NCBI GenBank assembly: GCA_043811105.1
Contig: JBDRNK010000016.1
Coordinates: 1-19,372 of the forward strand
Origin: CAZDDW01 sp043811105
Lineage (GTDB): Bacteria > Patescibacteriota > Patescibacteriia > UBA9934 > CAZDDW01
Direction of reading: 5' to 3'
Length of the DNA: 19,372 bases
Shown here: one piece after another, positions 5,546 through 12,945 of the stretch
Position numbering within the stretch: position 1 is the stretch's first letter
Layout of the letters: every line of letters starts with the position of its first letter
The notes under the pieces: model-generated
What the model saw: only the letters and a program-made list of their open reading frames with translations
Databases searched by the model: none
Told to the model about the DNA's origin: nothing
Position numbers and translations under genes: made by a program

Positions 5546-7026
5546 AGAAATTATTTTTTCCAATCTTAATAATAATTGCCCTGGGAGTTGTGACTGCTTT
5601 TTTGTTTTTTGTTAAGTTGGATATAAAAAATAATCAAGACGAAATCGAACCGGTATCTAGTAATAGTAATCATTTGTTATCCCAAATTCCTGTTCGAATG
5701 GAATCAGAAGTAGAGGACGAGGTGATCGTACCAGAGATACAAGATCACGATCTTTATCTATATGGTTTTGATGTGCACAGCGAAAGAATAGACGGAAATT
5801 TATCAAAAACATATTTATGGTATCAGGGAGAAAAAGTTTTCGAAGAACCGCTAAGTGAATTATACGAACCCAGAGTTGACGCTCAGTTTGATAATACCGA
5901 TAAAGATTTTGCTTCCTTGGTTGTTTTTGAACAGGATGAATTTTTTGATATCTATCTGGTCTCCGCTGTTGGTTGTGGTGGTTGCACTTGGTTTCAGGAT
6001 TGGTTTTTAAGAATTGACCGTTCACTTGACTCGATTGAAATAGTTAAACTTGACGAGGAAAATTTGCCAGTATTTCTAAGTGCAGCAATGAATAATTTTT
6101 CTCTGTTTTCTCCTGACCGTTCTCAAATAGCTATGCCTAATTATGTTTATGATTGTAGCCATAATGAAGGTGTAGACGAATTGTTGCAGGAATCGTGTCA
6201 AATAACAGGTGAGGAAGTTTGGGCCTATGATTTTAAAACACAAGAAGAAATTTTATTTCAGACGATCCCTGGAGGAATGACTGTACGCGATATAAGGTAT
6301 GGTTGGGGGGATTTTTACCAAGAAGCGGTACATTGGGATGAGGAAACAGGATATCTTATTGTGAACCCAATTGAAAAAGAAGTAGACCAAATGATTCTGT
6401 GGTCTGCCCATGAAAGTCGGGTCGGTGATTATTTGTTAGATGAAAACGGTTTTTTACGGTACCAGGATCAAAAATTACTTGATCAGTCGCTTGTTGATTT
6501 GATCCAACCTAGTAAAAACGAAGGAGGAGATGAAGGATTTGAACTGTCAGATTTGACCTATCAGGACGGCGACTATTTAGAAATATATTTATTTGCTTCA
6601 CAGGGTTGTGGTGGTTGTGGCCTGTATTTACCATCATATTTACTTATTCACATGTTGGACTACTCAGTTGAAATCATGGAGCTGGATGAAGCTGGCCTAT
6701 CGAATTTTCTCAGTAATGGTACACCACTTTTAGACCTGCCTTCACCAGACGGATCACAACTGGCTATGGGAATAATCAAGTTAACCGATGCAAACGACAG
6801 CAGTGATTATGTCGATGAAGAAGTTTGGATTTATGATTTAGCGAATAAGACCGAAAGATTAGTAGAAAAGATACCACTTGAGCAGGCTGTAATCTGGGTT
6901 GGTCCTAGCAGTGAAATTATTTCAACTGCCTTATATTGGGATCAAGACAGTGAAGAGTTGATAATTGATCCAGTTTCAGAAACAGATGATTATGAAAAGT
7001 ATCGTGATATTTTTCAAAATAAATAA
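5542..7026 (+). CDS. Unknown exported protein with an internal duplication and two CGGC motifs
   Basis: I do not recognise a named family. Residues 4-24 form one hydrophobic segment after MKK, a signal anchor or uncleaved signal; there is no lipobox Cys. The rest is acidic and looks extracytoplasmic. It consists of two related halves about 211 residues apart. Each has a hydrophobic strand, then GCGGC (Cys145-Cys148 and Cys356-Cys359), an aromatic stretch, an LDE..L..FLS segment, SPD.SQ.AM, EEVW.YD and a closing W...D/E.... DP-like strand. The first half has an additional Cys pair (205 and 219). The repeated W/YD and SPD motifs resemble propeller-like sheet proteins. CGGC is a CxxC pair that could be redox active, form a disulfide or bind metal. 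It starts within the grpE stop (ATGA) and ends 28 bases before dnaK, so it belongs to the heat-shock transcript. Confidence 0.85.
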   Translation: MKKLFFPILIIIALGVVTAFLFFVKLDIKNNQDEIEPVSSNSNHLLSQIPVRMESEVEDEVIVPEIQDHDLYLYGFDVHSERIDGNLSKTYLWYQGEKVFEEPLSELYEPRVDAQFDNTDKDFASLVVFEQDEFFDIYLVSAVGCGGCTWFQDWFLRIDRSLDSIEIVKLDEENLPVFLSAAMNNFSLFSPDRSQIAMPNYVYDCSHNEGVDELLQESCQITGEEVWAYDFKTQEEILFQTIPGGMTVRDIRYGWGDFYQEAVHWDEETGYLIVNPIEKEVDQMILWSAHESRVGDYLLDENGFLRYQDQKLLDQSLVDLIQPSKNEGGDEGFELSDLTYQDGDYLEIYLFASQGCGGCGLYLPSYLLIHMLDYSVEIMELDEAGLSNFLSNGTPLLDLPSPDGSQLAMGIIKLTDANDSSDYVDEEVWIYDLANKTERLVEKIPLEQAVIWVGPSSEIISTALYWDQDSEELIIDPVSETDDYEKYRDIFQNK

Positions 7027-7054
7027 TAATTTGAATTAACAACTAGAAAAAACT

Positions 7055-8986
7055 ATGCCAAAAATACTAGGAATCGATCTTGGGACCACAAACTCTTGTA
7101 TGGCCGTGATCGAAGGAGGTCAACCAAAAGTGCTGGAAAACAAGGAGGGAAATCGAACTACACCTTCTGTTGTTGCGGTGACCAAAAATGGCGAGCGATT
7201 GGTTGGTTTGCCGGCCAAACGACAGTCTGTAACCAATCCGCAGAATACTTTGTTCTCGATCAAGCGTTTGATCGGGCGTCGTTTTGATGATCCGGAAGTG
7301 AAACGTGATATCGAGTTGATGCCATTTGGCATTGTTAAAGCCGGTGAGGGGATTAAGGTAAAAATGTCTGATAAGGAATATACGCCACGTGAGATTTCCG
7401 CCATGCTCTTGCAGAAAATGAAAGCTGATGCTGAAGAGCGTTTAGGAGAAAAAATCGAAGAAGTGATTATTACTGTGCCGGCTTATTTTGATGATGCACA
7501 GCGACAAGCAACTAAAGATGCTGGTGAGATTGCCGGTTTAAAGGTACGTCGGATAATTAACGAGCCAACAGCTGCGGCTTTGGCTTATGGTTTTGACAAA
7601 AAAGTCGGTCAGCAAGTGGTGGTTTATGATCTTGGTGGTGGAACCTTTGATGTTTCAGTTTTAGATGTGACTGAGGATACGGTTGAAGTAAAATCTACTA
7701 CTGGAGATACTCATCTTGGTGGAGATGATTTTGATCAAGTGATTATTCAATGGATTTTGAATGAGTTTAAAAAGGATCAAGGAATCGACCTGGCTCAGGA
7801 TCCGTTGTCATTGCAACGAATTAAAGAGGCAGCTGAAAAGGCTAAGATCGAACTGTCAACCGCACAACAGACTGAAATCAATCAGCCGTTTATCACTTCT
7901 GATGCTGCTGGTCCAAAGCATTTGGTTTTAACTATGACTCGAGCCAAGCTGGAAGAGCTGGTCGGTGATTTGGTAGATAAGACGCTTAAACCGGTTCAGA
8001 AAGCTTTGGATGATGCCAAAATGAAGCCAGGAGAGATTGAAGAAATTATTATGGTTGGCGGTATGACTCGCATGCCTTTGGTACAAAAGAAGGTTGAAGA
8101 GTTTTTTGGCAAGAAACCAAATGTGACTGTAAATCCAGACGAAGTGGTCGCTCTTGGTGCTGCGGTTCAGGCCGGAGTTTTACAGGGCGAAGTTAAAGAT
8201 GTTTTGTTGCTTGATGTAACTCCGCTTTCGTTGGGAATCGAAACTCTTGGTGGAGTTATGACTCAACTGATTGAACGCAACACCACAATCCCGGCTTCGA
8301 AATCACAGATTTTCTCAACTGCCGCTGATAGCCAGAACACAGTTGAGATTCATGTGCTACAAGGTGAACGTTCAATGGTTGGTGATAATAAGACCTTGGG
8401 TCGTTTCGTTTTGTCTGGAATTCCACCAGCACCGCGTGGCGTTCCACAGATCGAGGTTAAGTTTGATATCGATGCTAATGGAATCGTAAACGTTTCTGCA
8501 ACAGACAAGGGAACTGGTACTTCACAGAATATTACTATAACCGGATCAACCGGAGTTTCTAAAGATGAAATTGAGAAGATGAAAAAAGAAGCTGAGGCCA
8601 ACGCTGATCAAGATTCCAAGGCCAAAGAACGAATTGAACATCAGAATCTGGCTGATACAATGTTGTATACTACTGAGAAGATGCTTAAGGATGCTGGGGA
8701 TAAAATTACTGATGAAGAGCGTAAAGAGGTTGAAGACAAGATGGAGGTTTTGAAAAAGGTAAAAGATTCTGACGATCACGAAGCAATTAAAAAGGCGGCT
8801 GATGAATTAACTGATGCGGCACAGAAAGTTGGGGCGAAGATGTATCAAGGAGAGCAGGCCGCAGGAAAGGAACAAGGTACAAGTGACAAGGAACAAGGTC
8901 AAGAAACTGACCAGCAGGGGCCAGTCGATGCTGAGTTTGAGGAAAAGCCCGGCGAAGCTGGGTCTGGCTCTGCCGGAAAGGAATAA
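7055..8986 (+). CDS. dnaK: Chaperone DnaK (Hsp70)
   Basis: The ATP-dependent Hsp70 chaperone of the cytoplasm. The nucleotide-binding domain begins IGIDLGTTNS-like (GIDLGTTNSCMAV, residues 5-17), with VPAYFDDAQRQATKDAG, the DLGGGTFDVS phosphate loop, and VGGMTRMP. The interdomain linker is DVLLLDVTPLSLGIE, followed by the substrate-binding beta domain and helical lid. The length of 643 residues is normal. The C-terminal tail is unusual: residues about 605-616 come from a heptamer DNA array. After the standard end signal DAEFEE, a double-hairpin palindrome adds about 10 residues (KPGEAGSGSA) before the stop. Both additions fall in the disordered tail, where they should be tolerated. GrpE and DnaJ are encoded in the same cluster. 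Confidence 0.99.
   Translation: MPKILGIDLGTTNSCMAVIEGGQPKVLENKEGNRTTPSVVAVTKNGERLVGLPAKRQSVTNPQNTLFSIKRLIGRRFDDPEVKRDIELMPFGIVKAGEGIKVKMSDKEYTPREISAMLLQKMKADAEERLGEKIEEVIITVPAYFDDAQRQATKDAGEIAGLKVRRIINEPTAAALAYGFDKKVGQQVVVYDLGGGTFDVSVLDVTEDTVEVKSTTGDTHLGGDDFDQVIIQWILNEFKKDQGIDLAQDPLSLQRIKEAAEKAKIELSTAQQTEINQPFITSDAAGPKHLVLTMTRAKLEELVGDLVDKTLKPVQKALDDAKMKPGEIEEIIMVGGMTRMPLVQKKVEEFFGKKPNVTVNPDEVVALGAAVQAGVLQGEVKDVLLLDVTPLSLGIETLGGVMTQLIERNTTIPASKSQIFSTAADSQNTVEIHVLQGERSMVGDNKTLGRFVLSGIPPAPRGVPQIEVKFDIDANGIVNVSATDKGTGTSQNITITGSTGVSKDEIEKMKKEAEANADQDSKAKERIEHQNLADTMLYTTEKMLKDAGDKITDEERKEVEDKMEVLKKVKDSDDHEAIKKAADELTDAAQKVGAKMYQGEQAAGKEQGTSDKEQGQETDQQGPVDAEFEEKPGEAGSGSAGKE
8867..8901 (+). repeat. 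Heptamer array inside the dnaK tail
   Basis: Five 7-base units: AAGGAAC, AAGGTAC, AAGTGAC, AAGGAAC and AAGGTCA. It shares AAGTGAC and the AAG start with the grpE array. It encodes a Lys/Glu/Gln/Gly-rich linker in the disordered end of DnaK. Confidence 0.88.
8948..8977 (+). repeat. Double-hairpin palindromic element inside dnaK
   Basis: Two adjacent 15-base hairpins: CCCGG/CTGGG (8948-8962) and TCTGG/CCGGA (8963-8977), each with a 5-base loop. It matches 15581-15610 at 23 of 30 positions. The differences in the stems keep pairing as Watson-Crick or G-T pairs. It is read in frame as KPGE-A-G-S-GSA. Confidence 0.75.
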
Positions 8987-8987
8987 G

Positions 8988-9016
8988 TGGGACCGACACC
9001 CGTAAGGGTGTCAATT
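8988..9016 (+). repeat. GUAA-loop hairpin, first copy (dnaK-dnaJ gap)
   Basis: The stem GACACCC/GGGTGTC (8995-9001 with 9006-9012) is closed by GTAA, a GNRA-type tetraloop in RNA. It lies between dnaK and dnaJ with no T-run after it, so it more likely stabilises or separates mRNA segments than terminates. A second copy with compensating changes lies at 19290-19318. Confidence 0.7.
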
Positions 9017-9066
9017 CGCTAGCCGGCCTCCGATCGTACCTCAATTCAAAATAGTCAATTATATTC

Positions 9067-10110
9067 ATGTCCAAAGACTATTACAAAATTTTAGATGTTG
9101 AACGGAATGCTTCACAAGATGATGTGAAGAAGGCTTTTCGTAAGCAAGCGCACAAATATCATCCTGACAAGGCTGATGGGGACGAAGCCAAGTTTAAAGA
9201 AGCGAACGAGGCTTATCAAATTCTTGGGGATGAAGAAAAGCGCAAGACTTACGACCAATTCGGATCAGCTGCTTTTGAAAATGGGGGAGCTGGGGGTTTC
9301 GGGGGTCGCGGAGGTTTTGGAGGTGCCGGGGGTTTTCAAGATCTGGGAGATCTGGGAGATATTTTCGGAGACATGTTTGGTTTTGGTGGCCGAACTAAAA
9401 CACGAGCCCAACGAGGCTCTGATATTCAAGTTGATCTTGAACTGACTTTTGAGGAAGCTGTTTTTGGAACAGATCGTGATATCAAACTTCATAAAACAAT
9501 AAAGTGCGAACGTTGTGCCGGGCAAGGGGCTGAACCAGGAACAAGCTTGAACGAATGCAATACTTGTCAGGGCTCCGGAATGATCGAGCGAGTACAGCGA
9601 ACAATTCTTGGACATATGCGTACTCGGGCTGTTTGTGATCAATGTGGTGGTGATGGCAAGATTCCGGAAAAACAATGTACAGGCTGTAATGGGCTTAAGG
9701 TTGAAAAAAAACAAAAAACGCTAACCGTTTCCGTTCCAACGGGAATTGACAATGGGCAAACAATACGACTTCGTGGTGAAGGTGAAGCCGGGCCAAACGG
9801 CGGTCCGGAAGGCGATCTGTATCTTCGTATCCATGTCAAACCAAGCAAAGATTTCGTTCGCCAAGGAAATACTATTAAAACAAAAGCTGAGATTGGATTT
9901 GCTCAGGCGGCTTTGGGCGATACAATAGAGGTTAAAACAGTTGATGGTCAGGTTGATCTAAAGATTCCGGCCGGCACTCAGGCCGGAACCGAGTTTCGTC
10001 TTCGGGGAAAAGGTATAGCCAGCGGTGACCAGATTGTTACAGTGCAAGTAATCACTCCGAAGAAATTAAGTCGGAAACAAAAAGAGATGCTTAGTGATTT
10101 GGGAATATAA
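9067..10110 (+). CDS. dnaJ: Chaperone DnaJ (Hsp40)
   Basis: The co-chaperone that delivers clients to DnaK and triggers its ATPase. It has the complete type-I layout: J domain at 1-68 with HPDK at 32-35; a Gly/Phe-rich linker of about 75-110 (FGGRGGFGGAGGF); four zinc-binding repeats at Cys147, Cys164, Cys190 and Cys204 (CERCAGQG, CNTCQGSG, CDQCGGDG, CTGCNGLK); and the two C-terminal beta domains ending near LSRKQKEMLSDLG. The fourth zinc repeat lacks the usual final glycine. With 347 residues it is slightly short of the common ~375, mainly at the C-terminal end. It is the last gene of the heat-shock cluster; a heptamer array and a new promoter follow. Confidence 0.98.
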   Translation: MSKDYYKILDVERNASQDDVKKAFRKQAHKYHPDKADGDEAKFKEANEAYQILGDEEKRKTYDQFGSAAFENGGAGGFGGRGGFGGAGGFQDLGDLGDIFGDMFGFGGRTKTRAQRGSDIQVDLELTFEEAVFGTDRDIKLHKTIKCERCAGQGAEPGTSLNECNTCQGSGMIERVQRTILGHMRTRAVCDQCGGDGKIPEKQCTGCNGLKVEKKQKTLTVSVPTGIDNGQTIRLRGEGEAGPNGGPEGDLYLRIHVKPSKDFVRQGNTIKTKAEIGFAQAALGDTIEVKTVDGQVDLKIPAGTQAGTEFRLRGKGIASGDQIVTVQVITPKKLSRKQKEMLSDLGI

Positions 10111-10112
10111 CA

Positions 10113-10140
10113 CTTCCTACTTTCTACCTTCTACTTCCTA
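10113..10140 (-). repeat. Heptamer array after dnaJ
   Basis: Four 7-base units on the plus strand: CTTCCTA, CTTTCTA, CCTTCTA and CTTCCTA. On the minus strand they begin TAG/AAG like the other arrays (AAGTAGN-type). The array fills the gap between the dnaJ stop and the next promoter. Confidence 0.82.
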
Positions 10141-10142
10141 CT

Positions 10143-10153
10143 TGTGTTATAAT
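10143..10153 (+). promoter_or_regulatory. Extended -10 promoter of the 182-residue membrane protein gene
   Basis: TGTGT precedes a perfect TATAAT (10148-10153). The ATG follows after 8 bases, leaving practically no leader. The 20 bases 10143-10162 match 18590-18609 at 19 positions. Confidence 0.65.
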
Positions 10154-10161
10154 ATATCCAC

Positions 10162-10710
10162 ATGGAGGCAAATATTACAGAATTGTGGAATAACATGATT
10201 CAATCGTTCAACTGGGCGCAACCAAGTTGGGATATGTTTATTATCCTCTTTTTTATTATTGCTGCTTTAATTTATGGTGTTTCGCTTGGTCGTGATCGAA
10301 TTATCATAATTATTTTATCGATTTATGTTTCCTTGGCAATTGTTAATTATGCACCGTTTTTAAATGAATTTACGACCACAATCAATATAAATGAATCTTT
10401 TGCTTTTCAGATTACCACTTTCCTGGGAGTATTTATCTTATTATTCTTTTTGCTTTCACAAAGTGCTTTGCTACGAACCCTTGGCGAAAATGCTACCCAA
10501 GGATCTTGGTGGCAAGTGATTATCTTTTCTGTTTTACAAGCCGGATTGTTAGCCAGTGTTACTTTGTCTTTTTTACCGGATGAATCAATTAATACTTTTA
10601 CTGAATTTACAAAACAATTTTTCGTTTCTGAAACAGCTCGAAGTGTCTGGGTTGTCTTACCAATTTTAGCTATGGCTTTTTTACCAGGCCTACGGCACAA
10701 AGACAGGTAA
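10162..10710 (+). CDS. Unknown integral membrane protein, five predicted helices
   Basis: A 182-residue protein. Hydrophobic segments lie at about 24-42, 46-64, 80-104, 116-138 and 161-176. The short polar stretches hold no catalytic motif I can identify. The topology (four or five closely spaced helices, Gly/Ala/Phe-rich) recalls CvpA-like proteins, but I see no decisive signature. It is transcribed from its own promoter and followed by a terminator, so it is a single-gene unit despite its place behind dnaJ. Confidence 0.8.
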   Translation: MEANITELWNNMIQSFNWAQPSWDMFIILFFIIAALIYGVSLGRDRIIIIILSIYVSLAIVNYAPFLNEFTTTININESFAFQITTFLGVFILLFFLLSQSALLRTLGENATQGSWWQVIIFSVLQAGLLASVTLSFLPDESINTFTEFTKQFFVSETARSVWVVLPILAMAFLPGLRHKDR

Positions 10711-10733
10711 TAGGTTGACAGACGAATGGTTTA

Positions 10734-10761
10734 GGGCTAAGCTTTTTATCTTAGCCCTTTT
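10734..10761 (+). terminator. Terminator of the membrane protein gene
   Basis: GGGCTAA (10734-10740), a 10-base loop, TTAGCCC (10751-10757), then TTTT. Confidence 0.75.
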
Positions 10762-10778
10762 AAGTTAAGGAGAGAACC

Positions 10779-11555
10779 ATGCCAAAACCGTATATCAGCA
10801 TTACGGATTTTGCTAATCGAAGTCAAGTGATGAAGATGATGGACGTCTTTGTTGCTTCAGGGTGTTTACAAGTTAAACGAATGCTTGGTGTTGGAATCAT
10901 GATAAGTCGCAAGACTTTGAACGGTCTGTCAAGCAAATGGACCGATGTTTGGCCAAGGCATGATCAGATCGCTGGGATTTTCATTGATCACCCGCTGGCC
11001 TTTAACACGCTGCATTACGCTGACTACGACGGGATTGATGTTTATAATAACCTTGTTGTTGCCACCCGTTTGGGCGGGGTGCACATGAAGGCATTGCAGT
11101 TAGACATGATCTGGCCGGATGCCGGAGCATTGTACGAGTATCGGCAAAAATATTCTGATATTCAGATCATCCTGCAAGTTAATTCGCGGTCTTTGGAACA
11201 GGTTGATAACGATCCTTTAAAATTGCATGCAACCTTGGAAAAGTATCGCGTATTTCTGGATTATGTTCTGCTTGATCTGAGTATGGGTTGTGGTAAAGGA
11301 ATGCAGTCTGAGATTCTGCTGCCAATGGTCAAGTTGATCGCTGAAGAAAGAGATGATCTGGGAATTGTGGTCGCCGGCGGGCTCGGTCCTGAAACAATGG
11401 ATCTGGTTGCACCGATCGTGGCTGAGCATCCGCAGATCAGCTTTTGTGCTCAAGGTCAGCTTCGTGCAAGTGGTAACGCTCTTGATCCAATTGACTGGGA
11501 TCGGGCTGCAGAATATCTGAAGCAAGCCATCATTCTTCTTCTTACTCAAAGATAA
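10779..11555 (+). CDS. TrpF-like TIM-barrel protein (phosphoribosylanthranilate isomerase fold)
   Basis: A 258-residue soluble protein. Residues 163-174 (VLLDLSMGCGKG) match the TrpF segment LLD..xGG.GK, and 198-204 (VAGGLGP) matches the phosphate-binding AGGL.PE loop near the end of TrpF barrels; the last 30 residues follow the usual helix pattern. The TrpF acid Asp is kept (Asp166). The N-terminal KICG motif with the base Cys is replaced by ISITD, so ordinary isomerase activity is doubtful. No other tryptophan gene is near. A strong Shine-Dalgarno (AAGGAGA, 10767-10773) sets the start, and a terminator overlaps the end. It may use another sugar-phosphate substrate; this is a fold-level call. 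Confidence 0.6.
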   Translation: MPKPYISITDFANRSQVMKMMDVFVASGCLQVKRMLGVGIMISRKTLNGLSSKWTDVWPRHDQIAGIFIDHPLAFNTLHYADYDGIDVYNNLVVATRLGGVHMKALQLDMIWPDAGALYEYRQKYSDIQIILQVNSRSLEQVDNDPLKLHATLEKYRVFLDYVLLDLSMGCGKGMQSEILLPMVKLIAEERDDLGIVVAGGLGPETMDLVAPIVAEHPQISFCAQGQLRASGNALDPIDWDRAAEYLKQAIILLLTQR

Positions 11556-11577
11556 GAGCCACCCTGGCTCTTTTTTG
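11556..11577 (+). terminator. Terminator of the TrpF-like gene
   Basis: GAGCCA (11556-11561), CCC loop, TGGCTC (11565-11570), then six T. The stem starts directly after the stop codon. Confidence 0.9.
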
Positions 11578-11614
11578 TTGGCCAGCCGAAGCTTTTACGA
11601 AGGCTGGCCAACAA
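11575..11614. repeat. Long perfect inverted repeat
   Basis: A 13-bp perfect stem (11575-11587 with 11602-11614) with a 14-base loop that contains GAAG and CGAA arms. It comes right after an intrinsic terminator, so it is not needed for termination; it resembles a REP-type palindrome. Confidence 0.8.
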
Positions 11615-11669
11615 CCCGCCATAGTCCCACGAAGCCCAGTCAGACGGGGCGAAGTGGGACGACGGCGGG
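11615..11669. repeat. Long two-part inverted repeat
   Basis: CCCGCC (11615-11620) pairs with GGCGGG (11664-11669), and TCCCAC (11625-11630) with GTGGGA (11654-11659); each side has a 4-base internal loop. A GC-rich tip follows. It is much more GC-rich than the genes around it and lies just upstream of the sigma factor promoter. Confidence 0.78.
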
Positions 11670-11696
11670 TGCGAGCTGTAACTAATTGACATTTAC

Positions 11697-11706
11697 TGTG
11701 TATACT
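11697..11706 (+). promoter_or_regulatory. Possible promoter of the sigma factor gene
   Basis: TGTG directly followed by TATACT (11701-11706), 15 bases before the ATG. A TTGACA (11686-11691) lies too close to serve this -10. It would fit TAGGGT at 11708-11713 with 16 bases instead. Which one is used cannot be decided. Confidence 0.35.
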
Positions 11707-11721
11707 TTAGGGTAAGACTTT

Positions 11722-12213
11722 ATGTCGAACCAAAAACGCGAATTTTCAAAATTTTATAAGGCTAATATAGACCGAATCTACAGATTCGTATTTTTTCGTG
11801 TAAAAGACCAGGAAACAGCAGAAGACCTGACAAGTGAGATTTTTATGAAAGCCCTGAAAGCGTTTGATCGTTATGATGTTAAACAATCCAAATCAGCTTG
11901 GCTGTATGCAATTAGTCGTAATCACTTAATTAATTACTATCGTGATAAGAAAGAAACAATTGATATTGATCAGTTTCAATTTGAACTGCTTGGTGAAGAT
12001 GGACGAGAAACCATTGAACGAAATGTGGGGATCCAGATTCTCAAAAGCGCCTTGAATAAATTATCCAGTCATGAACAACAAATTGTAACCATGAAGCACC
12101 TTCAGGGGTATACATATACAGAGATGGCTGAGATTTTGGGCAAATCTCACAACGCTCTAAAAGTCGCGACTCATCGAGCTCTTAATAAATTAAAAGTGCT
12201 CATAGTTAGATAA
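11722..12213 (+). CDS. ECF-type RNA polymerase sigma factor
   Basis: A 163-residue sigma factor with regions 2 and 4 only. Region 2 spans about 8-75 (FYKANIDRIYRFVFFRV, then AEDLTSEIFMKAL and the WLYAISRNHLINYYRDK core-binding/-10 segment). Region 4 spans about 108-160 (LSSHEQQIVTMKHLQGYTYTEMAEILGKSHNALKVATHRALNKLK), a helix-turn-helix for the -35 element. It directs RNA polymerase to a stress or envelope regulon. Two bases separate its stop from the membrane protein gene behind it, so the two are coexpressed and presumably functionally linked. No autoregulatory motif is provable here. Confidence 0.93.
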   Translation: MSNQKREFSKFYKANIDRIYRFVFFRVKDQETAEDLTSEIFMKALKAFDRYDVKQSKSAWLYAISRNHLINYYRDKKETIDIDQFQFELLGEDGRETIERNVGIQILKSALNKLSSHEQQIVTMKHLQGYTYTEMAEILGKSHNALKVATHRALNKLKVLIVR

Positions 12214-12215
12214 CT

Positions 12216-12899
12216 ATGTTTAATATAAAAAGACAATTTAAACAGATCCGCAGTATGAATAAAGCTGATAAACGCTTTAAATGTGATTTGTGGTGCAAAT
12301 TGTCAAATGAATTACCCAAACAATCTATGTCTTATAAACTAAAATTTGTGGCCATTGGATCCTTGGCCGTGTTGTTGCTGGTCGGCGGGACCAGTGTGTA
12401 TGCATACGAAAGTGACGAGGTAAGTGAGGGCCACATCTTGCACCCTATAAAAGAAGGGATTGAAATGTTTGAAGGTAAGTTAAGTCAAGGTAAGCCTGAA
12501 GGACGAGCCGGATATCATTTGAAGATGATGAGTCGTCGTTTAGATGAGGTTGGTCATCAGGAAATGGAAGAACGCCGAGAGCGGTTGTTAACTACGGCCG
12601 CTGAAGAGTTAGATATGACTGTTAAAGAGTTAAAGGATGCCATGTTTGATCCTCAGATTCGAATGGAAATTATTGAGCAGTTGGATCAGGAAAATGGACG
12701 TTTTCTCGGTATGCTCGGTCCTCCACTTGACATGATGCCGCCACCAATGCTAGAGCAGATGCAAGAAATAGGTAGCGATATTATGGAGAATGATGATTTA
12801 ACTTGGGAAGAGAAGCGGGATCAGATGCATGAGCGTATGCGTGTACATTGGGAAGAAATGAACCCTGGTCAGGAACTCCCAGATAGAGGAAGATTCTAA
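12216..12899 (+). CDS. Membrane protein with DUF5667-like domain, probable partner of the sigma factor
   Basis: A 227-residue protein. The cytoplasmic head (1-40) is basic; one helix spans about 42-63 (KFVAIGSLAVLLLVGGTSVYAY). An outer domain begins with the DUF5667-type signature (residues 70-80, SEGHILHPIKE) and an amphipathic helical region to about 120. The C-terminal 100 residues are very rich in Glu, Met and Arg, with a Met/Pro segment (LGPPLDMMPPPMLEQM). This domain is recurrent next to sigma genes in CPR genomes, by general knowledge. The single-pass layout suits an anti-sigma or sensor role, yet the short cytoplasmic part has no zinc-finger anti-sigma motif. A function as regulator is inference. 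Confidence 0.8.
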   Translation: MFNIKRQFKQIRSMNKADKRFKCDLWCKLSNELPKQSMSYKLKFVAIGSLAVLLLVGGTSVYAYESDEVSEGHILHPIKEGIEMFEGKLSQGKPEGRAGYHLKMMSRRLDEVGHQEMEERRERLLTTAAEELDMTVKELKDAMFDPQIRMEIIEQLDQENGRFLGMLGPPLDMMPPPMLEQMQEIGSDIMENDDLTWEEKRDQMHERMRVHWEEMNPGQELPDRGRF

Positions 12900-12906
12900 A
12901 TAATAA

Positions 12907-12942
12907 AAAATCGACCCTGCTCAGACGAGCAGGGTCATTTTA
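12907..12942. terminator. Bidirectional terminator between convergent genes
   Basis: A 10-bp perfect stem GACCCTGCTC/GAGCAGGGTC (12913-12922 with 12927-12936), loop AGAC. On the minus strand GATTTTTTATT follows, on the plus strand ATTTTA. It ends both the DUF5667 gene and the minus-strand triplicated-domain gene. Confidence 0.9.
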
Positions 12943-12945
12943 CGT

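Noticed and set aside
10715..10743. Promoter TTGACA-17-TAAGCT for the TrpF-like gene
   Set aside because: The -10 matches only 3 of 6 positions and lies in the stem of the preceding terminator; not convincing.
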